A stretch of DNA of 11,220 bases from an uncultured Bacteroidota bacterium (GTDB lineage: Bacteria; Bacteroidota; Bacteroidia; Chitinophagales; Chitinophagaceae). This document shows positions 1 to 5,506 of the stretch, one piece after another; position 1 is the first letter of the stretch; each line of letters opens with the position of its first letter. The stretch lies in contig CAIZMD010000249.1 of NCBI GenBank assembly GCA_903933995.1, forward strand, positions 1 through 11,220, given 5' to 3'. The position numbers were made by a program, and so were the translations under genes. The notes beneath the pieces were generated by a model. It was not told the origin of the DNA. It worked only from the letters and a program-made list of their open reading frames with translations, and did no database searches.

Positions 1-281
1 CAGGCATGAGTGGAGGGGTTGCCTATATCTATGACATTGACAACAGCTTTGCAGGAAAATGCAATATGGAAATGGTAGACCTTGACCCATTGGATCAAGA
101 TGATGCAGTTATTTTAAATGACCTGATCACTAAACACTATGCACATACAGCTAGCAAAGTGGCCAAATTTGTATTGGATGATTTTGACAACCAACTGAAA
201 CAGTTTATAAAAGTATTCCCCAAAGACTACAAAAAAGTGGTTTTGGATAAAAAGAAAAACGGCGTAGCCACAGGTAAATAA
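1..281 (+). CDS. gltB: Glutamate synthase large (alpha) subunit, C-terminal fragment
   Basis: This is the last part of the large subunit of NADPH-dependent glutamate synthase (GOGAT), cut by the left edge of the window. The frame is open before the first ATG at 6, and the preceding codon is Gly, giving GMSGGVAYIYD, which matches the glycine-rich repeats of the GXGXG beta-helix domain that ends the alpha subunit. It is followed by the typical tail with NMEMVDLDPL and a KVFPKDYKKV segment. The ATG at 6 is therefore internal and not the true start. In the family the alpha subunit hydrolyses glutamine and passes ammonia through a tunnel to the FMN site, where 2-oxoglutarate is converted to glutamate. 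The stop lies 20 nt before gltD, so the two subunit genes are almost certainly cotranscribed. Only about 93 of roughly 1500 residues are visible. Confidence 0.93.
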   Translation, partial: GMSGGVAYIYDIDNSFAGKCNMEMVDLDPLDQDDAVILNDLITKHYAHTASKVAKFVLDDFDNQLKQFIKVFPKDYKKVVLDKKKNGVATGK

Positions 282-301
282 ACAAAGCCAAACTTATCAT
301 T

Positions 302-1774
302 ATGGGCAAACCAACCGGATTTATAGAATTCACTAGAGAGCTTCCAGGCAAAAGGGCCGTTTCAGAAAGACTGAATGATTATAATGAATTTGTTCAAAGA
401 CTTCCTGAAGAAAAACTAAACCAACAATCAGGGCGCTGCATGAATTGCGGTGTACCTTTCTGTCATAGCGGTTGCCCTCTAGGTAATGTGATTCCTGAAT
501 TCAATGACGCAGTTTACAAACAGAGCTGGGCAGAAGCTTATGATATTCTAAGCTCTACCAATAATTTTCCAGAATTCACTGGAAGAATCTGTCCTGCTCC
601 TTGTGAAAGCGCCTGCGTCTTGGGGATTAATCAACCTCCTGTAACCATTGAAGAAATTGAAAAGCATATTATTGAAATTGCTTTTGACAAAGGTTTTGTA
701 AAAGCCAGAAAACCCAATCTCAGATCTGGCAAAAAAGTGGCAGTTATTGGATCTGGCCCTTCGGGATTAGCTGCTGCTGCACAATTAAACTATGCTGGAC
801 ACCAGGTTACGGTATACGAAAGAGATGACGCTCCAGGTGGCTTATTACGTTATGGCATTCCCGACTTTAAATTAGAAAAATGGGTGATTGACCGCAGGGT
901 AAAACTCATGGAAGAAGAAGGTGTAACTTTCAAATGTAATGCCAATGTAGGGGTAAATACCAGCATCAATGACTTACTTAGAGAGAACCATGCTATTGTT
1001 TTAGCTGGAGGTAGCACTATTCCTAGAAACCTCAATATTCCAGGCAGAGAACTTAATGGGGTGCATTTTGCCATGGACTTTTTAAAACAACAGAATAAAA
1101 GAGTTTCCAACCGTCCAGTAGAGGTAGCAGAATTATTAGCATCTACTAAAGATGTAGTAGTTATTGGTGGCGGCGATACCGGTAGCGACTGTGTAGGCAC
1201 TTCTAATAGACAAGGAGCTTCTTCCGTAACTCAATTTGAATTACTTCCCAAGCCACCCGAGAGCAGAACCAACTATATGCCTTGGCCAACCTATCCTATG
1301 ACATTGAAAACATCTTCTTCTCATGACGAAGGCGCCAATAGACAATGGGCTGTTGCAACAAAGTCTTTTATTGGAGATGAAAATGGCAATTTAAAAGCAC
1401 TTAGGATTGTTGATCTTGAATGGACTAGTAGTAATGATGGAAGACCTGCAAAATTCACTGAAAGAGCAGACAGTGAAAGGGAAATCCCTTGCCAACTGGC
1501 TTTATTGGCCATGGGCTTTTTACATCCTCAGCACGACGGCCTAATTCAGCAATTAGGTGTAGAATTAGACGAAAGAGGCAATGTTAAAGCTGATGAAAAA
1601 GGTTTTCAAACTAATATTCAGAAAATTTTTACCGCAGGCGATATGCGAAGAGGTCAGTCATTGGTTGTTTGGGCCATTAGCGAAGGCAGAGAAGCCGCTA
1701 GAAAAGTGGACGAATACTTGATGGGACAGTCCCAATTAGAAACAAAAGACCACAGTTACGTTGTGAATAGATAA
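302..1774 (+). CDS. gltD: Glutamate synthase small (beta) subunit, NADPH-dependent
   Basis: This is the beta subunit of GOGAT. It takes electrons from NAD(P)H through FAD and passes them through Fe-S clusters to the alpha subunit. At 490 residues it has the usual family length. The N-terminal Fe-S region has cysteines at 46, 49, 54 and 58 (CMNCGVPFCHSGCPLGN) and at 97, 101 and 105 (CPAPCESAC). The FAD-binding GxGxxG motif is VAVIGSGPSGL around 147-156, the second dinucleotide (NADPH) motif is VVVIGGGDTGSD around 285-296, and the C-terminal FAD contact is AGDMRRGQSLVVWAI from about 445. The ATG at 302 gives the standard GKPTGFIEF start. The gene lies 20 nt after gltB and is followed by a strong terminator. 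No missing key residue was seen. Confidence 0.97.
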   Translation: MGKPTGFIEFTRELPGKRAVSERLNDYNEFVQRLPEEKLNQQSGRCMNCGVPFCHSGCPLGNVIPEFNDAVYKQSWAEAYDILSSTNNFPEFTGRICPAPCESACVLGINQPPVTIEEIEKHIIEIAFDKGFVKARKPNLRSGKKVAVIGSGPSGLAAAAQLNYAGHQVTVYERDDAPGGLLRYGIPDFKLEKWVIDRRVKLMEEEGVTFKCNANVGVNTSINDLLRENHAIVLAGGSTIPRNLNIPGRELNGVHFAMDFLKQQNKRVSNRPVEVAELLASTKDVVVIGGGDTGSDCVGTSNRQGASSVTQFELLPKPPESRTNYMPWPTYPMTLKTSSSHDEGANRQWAVATKSFIGDENGNLKALRIVDLEWTSSNDGRPAKFTERADSEREIPCQLALLAMGFLHPQHDGLIQQLGVELDERGNVKADEKGFQTNIQKIFTAGDMRRGQSLVVWAISEGREAARKVDEYLMGQSQLETKDHSYVVNR

Positions 1775-1798
1775 CATTATTTATTATTTAAATATATT

Positions 1799-1835
1799 AA
1801 ACCCGATTGATGAATAATCAATCGGGTTTCTTTTT
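1799..1835 (+). terminator. Intrinsic terminator after gltD
   Basis: A perfect 13-bp stem (1799-1811 with 1817-1829, arm AAACCCGATTGAT) encloses a 5-nt loop, GAATA, and is followed by C and five T. It starts 25 nt after the gltD stop and separates the gltBD transcript from amtB. Confidence 0.9.
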
Positions 1836-2014
1836 ATTCAGATATTTTCTAATAAAAATGACTTTGTAACAATGGTTTATACATTTTTTCAGGCCATTTA
1901 TTCACATTAAATTTAATTATATATTTATTATATGTTCAATTTTGTCAATTATTTTCCTATTTTAGCATTGTAAAAATTGTATTAACAATTATTTCAATAC
2001 CAAAACAAACCTCA
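1836..2014 (+). promoter_or_regulatory. AT-rich region upstream of amtB with an inverted repeat
   Basis: This 179-nt stretch lies between the gltD terminator and amtB and presumably carries the amtB promoter. An inverted repeat, AATGT-type arms AATTGT (1975-1980) and ACAATT (1985-1990) with a 4-nt spacer, lies about 25 nt before the start codon and could be an operator or an mRNA hairpin. TATTTTAG at 1958-1965 is one base off the Bacteroidota -7 consensus TAnnTTTG, with TTTG at 1941-1944. That spacing (13 nt) is shorter than the usual 19-20 nt, so I do not assign the promoter firmly. No sigma-54 TGGCAC-N5-TTGCA site was found. Confidence 0.3.
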
Positions 2015-3361
2015 ATGAAAAAACTGTCATTACAAAACACCATCCCGTTTTTATTGCTACTAGTTGTTGCAATTGCTGCAATTTTTGTTCCTTCACTACC
2101 AGCTTTTGACGATGCCGGCAAATACAGTGCGGCCGACATTACTTGGATGCTAGTATCCACAGCGTTAGTGTTCTTAATGACCCCTGCTCTTGCCTTCTTT
2201 TACGGAGGTATGGTTCACCGCAAAAACATTCTTTCTACTATGATGAAAAGTATGGTTGCCACTGGCGTGGTTTCTGTAGTTTGGGTAGTAGTAGGATATA
2301 GCCTTTGCTTTGGTGATACCGTTGGAGGTTTTATTGGTAATCCAACAACACACTTTATGTTTAAAGGAGTTGTTTCAGGAGCGCCTTGGAGTCTTGCACC
2401 AACCATTCCATTATCGCTTTTTGCATTATTTCAATTAATGTTTGCGATTATTACCCCAGGATTGGTGGTTGGAGCTGTAGCTGAGCGTATTCGCTTTGCA
2501 TCTTACACTTTATTCATCATTTTATTTAGCTTATTGGTTTATGCTCCAATTGCGCATTGGACTTGGCATCCAGAAGGATTCTTGTTCAAAATGGGTGCAT
2601 TGGATTTTGCAGGTGGAACCGTAGTACATATTTCTGCTGGCTGTGCTGCATTAGCTGGTGCATTGGTATTAAAGCGCCGTCAATCTCATATTGAGCAACA
2701 AGAAGTTCCTCCAGCAAATATTCCTTATGTTTTGATAGGAACAGGTTTACTCTGGTTTGGTTGGTTCGGTTTTAACGCTGGATCTGCCGTAGGAGCTGGT
2801 GGCCTTGCAGTATCTGCATTTGCTACAACCAATACTGCTGCAGCTGCAGCTGGTTTGTCTTGGATGTTTTTTGATGTACTCCGTGGTAAAAAACCTTCTG
2901 TACTTGGATTCTGTATTGGTGCAGTTGTAGGATTGGTTGCTATTACACCAGCTGCTGGTTTTGTAGCTATTCCTCAAAGTATCTTTATCGGATTTACCGC
3001 AGCAATTATTTCTAATTTGGCAGTTCACTACAAAAGCAAATCTTCATTGGATGATACACTTGACGTATTCCCTTGCCATGGTGTTGGTGGTATGGTTGGT
3101 ATGTTAATGACTGGTATTTTTGCAACAAAAACCGTTAATAGCGTTGGCGCTGATGGTTTATTGTATGGTAATGCCTCTTTCTTCTTTATTCAAGTGAAAG
3201 CCTTATTGATTGTTGTTTCTTACAGCTTTATCGTATCATTCTTGATCTTTAAGTTCATCAACTTAGTATTACCAATGCGTGTATCAACTGAAGACGAAGC
3301 TCTTGGTTTGGATGCTACACAACACAATGAGAAGTACGGTAGAAGGCCTGAATTGGCATAA
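2015..3361 (+). CDS. amtB: Ammonium transporter, Amt family
   Basis: This is an inner-membrane ammonium channel or transporter of the Amt/Mep/Rh family, usually a trimer, that brings NH4+/NH3 into the cell when ammonium is scarce. The 448-residue protein is strongly hydrophobic, with about 11 membrane segments after an N-terminal hydrophobic segment (residues 10-30) that may be a signal peptide, as in E. coli AmtB. Family motifs are clear: FFYGGMVHRKN near residue 63, GAVAERIRF, ALDFAGGTVVH, WFGFNAGS and DVFPCHGVGG. Residues equivalent to E. coli Trp148, Asp160 and His168 are W184, D197 and H205. The Phe215/Ser219 motif is kept, and H355 matches His318, so the twin-His pore is intact. It follows gltBD, which fixes the imported nitrogen, and precedes a porin gene. 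No glnK lies beside it within the window, unlike many bacteria where GlnK gates AmtB. Confidence 0.96.
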   Translation: MKKLSLQNTIPFLLLLVVAIAAIFVPSLPAFDDAGKYSAADITWMLVSTALVFLMTPALAFFYGGMVHRKNILSTMMKSMVATGVVSVVWVVVGYSLCFGDTVGGFIGNPTTHFMFKGVVSGAPWSLAPTIPLSLFALFQLMFAIITPGLVVGAVAERIRFASYTLFIILFSLLVYAPIAHWTWHPEGFLFKMGALDFAGGTVVHISAGCAALAGALVLKRRQSHIEQQEVPPANIPYVLIGTGLLWFGWFGFNAGSAVGAGGLAVSAFATTNTAAAAAGLSWMFFDVLRGKKPSVLGFCIGAVVGLVAITPAAGFVAIPQSIFIGFTAAIISNLAVHYKSKSSLDDTLDVFPCHGVGGMVGMLMTGIFATKTVNSVGADGLLYGNASFFFIQVKALLIVVSYSFIVSFLIFKFINLVLPMRVSTEDEALGLDATQHNEKYGRRPELA

Positions 3362-3418
3362 TGCTATCGTAATCAGTTCTATTTTCTATAGTTGTTCATT
3401 CTAGACAACTAGCTACAT

Positions 3419-3461
3419 AAAAAAACGGTGAATAAACTTCTGACCAAGTTTATTCACCGTT
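3419..3461 (-). terminator. Terminator-like hairpin on the - strand, first unit
   Basis: Read on the - strand, the 16-bp perfect stem with loop GGTCAG runs directly into a run of seven T (complement of A at 3419-3425, two of them inside the stem). This is the form of an intrinsic terminator for leftward transcription. No leftward gene lies just upstream, so it would act on antisense transcripts entering amtB. The assignment is structural only. Confidence 0.4.
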
Positions 3462-3538
3462 CTCTCACCGATTGCAATCTTAAAAAAATAAGGTACAGCC
3501 ATTTAATAAACTTCTGACCAAGTTTAAAGGCTGTACCT
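3424..3538. repeat. Two tandem stem-loops with an identical 22-nt apical part
   Basis: Two 22-nt segments, 3431-3452 and 3505-3526, are identical and share the core AAACTTCTGACCAAGTTT, which folds as a 6-bp stem with the loop CTGACC. In the first unit the stem continues with ACGGTGAAT to give 16 perfect base pairs (3424-3439 with 3446-3461). In the second the outer stem is an unrelated 10-bp helix, AGGTACAGCC (3491-3500) with GGCTGTACCT (3529-3538), joined to the apical stem by an asymmetric internal loop. The copies are offset by 74 bp, about seven turns of B-DNA. The second hairpin ends 25 nt before the porin ATG. Different sequences that keep pairing suggest a conserved structure, as RNA or as a structured DNA element. 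I do not recognise the family. Confidence 0.7.
3482..3538 (-). terminator. Terminator-like hairpin on the - strand, second unit
   Basis: On the - strand the second stem-loop (10-bp outer helix and 6-bp apical helix) is followed, after TA, by seven T (complement of A at 3482-3488). Both units therefore have the same order of hairpin then T tract leftwards, and neither has one rightwards. The internal loop makes it a less ideal terminator than the first unit. Confidence 0.35.
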
Positions 3539-3563
3539 ATTCTTAATCATAAAACCAATAGCA

Positions 3564-4604
3564 ATGTTAAAGAAAATTCTTGCAGTTTCCCTTTGTTTTT
3601 CAGGCTTTTTTAACGCAAATGCTCAATCAGACAGCACCAAATCAAGTCCAGTAATCACTGGTTCTTTAGATGCGTATTATAGGTACAATTTTGCCGATCC
3701 ATCTGGCAAGTTGAATAACTATACCAGCTTCACCAACTCACAAAACAGTTTTGAATTGGGTATGGCTTCATTAAAAGTTGATCATAGTATTGGCAAAGTT
3801 GCTGCTACAGTAGATCTTGGATTTGGTAGAAGGGCACAGGAGTTTTCTTACAATGATGCCAATACCGTATTTTCTATTAAACAAGCCTATTTAAGTTGGG
3901 CTGTTTCTGATAAATTCAAATTAACTGCCGGTAAATGGGCTACCCACGTTGGTTATGAATTGGTAGACGCAACAGGCAACAGAAACTATAGTATGTCTTA
4001 TGGATTCTCTTATGGTCCATTCTTTCATACTGGTGTAAAGGCTGACATCTCATTAGGGGGCAAATCTGCCTTGATGGTAGGTATCGCTAGCCCAACTGAC
4101 TTTACCACTACTACTTCACCTAATAAAGTTTTTATTGCACAATTTAGCACTGCTACCAAGAATGATAAACTCAAAGCTTACTTGAACTACCAAGGTGGTA
4201 AAACAGGCGGCAATAGCGGATTTGGTCAATTTGATTTGGTATTATTAGGTACAATCAGCAGCAAATTTGCTATCAACTACGATGGTACTATTGCTAATGT
4301 TAAAACAGCCGGAACTACAAGCAGCTGGTCTAGTAATGCTGTATACTTAAATTTTGATCCAACTAGTAAATTAGGCCTCACTTTACGTGGTGAATATTTT
4401 GATGACAAAAAATCTGCATCTGCAGGTGCGTTTGGATCAAGTGTTTTTGCTACAACCCTTTCTGCAAATTTGAAAGTGGGACCATTAACCTTTATTCCTG
4501 AAATCAGAATGGATAATGGAAGCAACGAAATCTTCTTTAAAAGCGGTGGCCAAGCAACCAAAAGCACTAGCGGTTTCTTAATTGCAGCTGTTTATAAATT
4601 CTAA
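3564..4604 (+). CDS. Outer-membrane beta-barrel porin, BBP2 (OmpL-like) family
   Basis: This 346-residue protein begins with a Sec signal peptide (KK, then a hydrophobic core, then NANAQ, with likely cleavage near residue 20). The mature part is made of alternating short beta strands rich in Gly, Ser, Thr and aromatic residues. It ends in AAVYKF, with the terminal Phe typical of barrels inserted by the BAM complex. The stretch from FTNSQNSFELGMASLKVDH to DLGFGRR and the later KLTAGKWATHVGYE resemble the putative beta-barrel porin-2 family (PF07642), which is assigned from memory without a search. It probably forms a diffusion pore in the outer membrane. Its position after amtB suggests, but does not prove, a role in nitrogen-source uptake. 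A terminator follows, and the structured gap upstream could be its leader. The substrate is unknown. Confidence 0.8.
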   Translation: MLKKILAVSLCFSGFFNANAQSDSTKSSPVITGSLDAYYRYNFADPSGKLNNYTSFTNSQNSFELGMASLKVDHSIGKVAATVDLGFGRRAQEFSYNDANTVFSIKQAYLSWAVSDKFKLTAGKWATHVGYELVDATGNRNYSMSYGFSYGPFFHTGVKADISLGGKSALMVGIASPTDFTTTTSPNKVFIAQFSTATKNDKLKAYLNYQGGKTGGNSGFGQFDLVLLGTISSKFAINYDGTIANVKTAGTTSSWSSNAVYLNFDPTSKLGLTLRGEYFDDKKSASAGAFGSSVFATTLSANLKVGPLTFIPEIRMDNGSNEIFFKSGGQATKSTSGFLIAAVYKF

Positions 4605-4647
4605 GATGCTTCTTTGAAAAAATACTAAGACTAACATGAGAAAAACC

Positions 4648-4675
4648 AAAAAGCGCCCAAAAGGGCGCTTTTTTT
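4648..4675 (+). terminator. Intrinsic terminator after the porin gene
   Basis: An 11-bp stem, AAAAAGCGCCC (4648-4658) with GGGCGCTTTTT (4663-4673), encloses the loop AAAA and runs into a T tract (4669-4675). It starts 44 nt after the porin stop and ends the nitrogen block before the acyltransferase gene. The A-rich left arm could let it work in the other direction too. Confidence 0.9.
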
Positions 4676-4710
4676 ATACATAATATCCAAAATTCTACTT
4701 AAGTTAGACC

Positions 4711-5469
4711 ATGAAGCTGATGTTAGGATTTTTGCGTTTCATCTATTGTTGTTGGGCTTTTGCTTGGTTCTTGGTATTAATGTTCCTTGCCTTTCCATTA
4801 GTCATGCTTTCCCTTTCTTTTGGCAAAGTAAAAGGCGGGAATGTGATCTATCAAATTTGCAGAACCTGGGGAGTCATTTGGTATTTTTTAATTGGCATCC
4901 GGTATCAGCCTGTTTGGGAAGCATCTAAGAAGATCCAGAAACAATACATTTTTGTAGCCAACCATATTTCTTATTTGGATATTCCTCAGATTTTAATGAT
5001 TGCCAAACCTGGTCAACCTTTGCGCATTCTTGGAAAATATGAAATGGTAAAAATTCCCATTTTTGGTTGGATCTATAAAGCTGCAGTAATTCTGGTAGAC
5101 CGTAGAAATGCTGAGACAAGGGCCAAGAGTGTTAGGGCATTAAAAGTGGCTATTAAAAATGGCATATCCATCTTTATTTTTCCAGAAGGTACATTTAATG
5201 AATCAAGTGACCCTTTAAAATCTTTTTTTGATGGTGCTTTCAGAATAGCCATTGAAACTGGTACCCCTATCAAACCCGTTTTATTGGTTGATACCTTAGA
5301 AAGGCTACATTATAGATCTGTATTTGCATTAACCCCAGGCAAAAACAGGGTTGTTTATTTAGATGAGGTACCCGTAACCGGATTAGAGATGAAGGATATA
5401 GGCCATTTAAAACAAAAAGTTTTTGACTTGATGGAACAAGGACTAAGACGATACCGGAACTATCCCTAA
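4711..5469 (+). CDS. plsC: 1-acyl-sn-glycerol-3-phosphate acyltransferase (PlsC-like)
   Basis: This is a membrane-bound acyltransferase that most likely adds the second acyl chain to lysophosphatidic acid to make phosphatidic acid for phospholipids. The 252-residue protein has one or two N-terminal hydrophobic segments (about residues 4-37, possibly again 52-63). It carries the family motifs in order: the catalytic NHISYLD (H85 and D90, the HX4D box), GKYEMVKIPIFGW at 108-120, the glycerophosphate-binding FPEGTFN at 157-163 (FPEGTR in many relatives), and IKPVLLV. The ATG at 4711 gives a normal N-terminus, though Met4 could also serve. It comes after a strong terminator and 37 nt before priA, so it may head a plsC-priA-murB transcript. 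Related PlsC-domain enzymes acylate other lipids, such as ornithine or glycine lipids in Bacteroidota, so the exact substrate is inferred. Confidence 0.88.
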   Translation: MKLMLGFLRFIYCCWAFAWFLVLMFLAFPLVMLSLSFGKVKGGNVIYQICRTWGVIWYFLIGIRYQPVWEASKKIQKQYIFVANHISYLDIPQILMIAKPGQPLRILGKYEMVKIPIFGWIYKAAVILVDRRNAETRAKSVRALKVAIKNGISIFIFPEGTFNESSDPLKSFFDGAFRIAIETGTPIKPVLLVDTLERLHYRSVFALTPGKNRVVYLDEVPVTGLEMKDIGHLKQKVFDLMEQGLRRYRNYP

Positions 5470-5506
5470 TTTCACCTGAAGCAACTTATCTTAGTCCTTT
5501 CATTAC

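Larger units (their letters stand above)
3362..3563. other. Structured non-coding gap between amtB and the porin gene
   Basis: This 202-nt gap contains three dyads. The first is a weak 7-bp hairpin just after amtB (arms TAGTTGT 3389-3395 and ACAACTA 3405-3411, 9-nt loop). The other two are the strong twin hairpins at 3424-3461 and 3491-3538, described separately. Between the twins lie a second copy of TCACCG (3465-3470, first copy 3454-3459), which could pair with CGGTGA at 3426-3431 as an alternative fold, and the palindrome ATTGCAAT at 3471-3478. On the + strand no hairpin is followed by a T tract, so amtB has no clear intrinsic terminator and may read through into the porin gene. Confidence 0.6.

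Noticed and set aside
850..1512. Open frames on the - strand inside gltD
   Set aside because: They have no recognisable domain and lie opposite a fully supported gltD with intact motifs.
3361..3372. ATG overlapping the amtB stop codon (TAATG) as translational coupling to a small gene
   Set aside because: The frame ends after three codons (MLS), so it cannot encode a meaningful product.
3424..3538. Twin repeats as a minimal CRISPR array
   Set aside because: There are only two copies, the paired arms extend into differing flanks, and no cas gene is near.
4636..4683. Small open frame starting at ATG 4636 (MRKTKKRPKGRFF..., 15 codons) after the porin gene
   Set aside because: It is read straight through the terminator hairpin 4648-4675; its Lys/Arg-rich product is a by-product of the A-rich stem.
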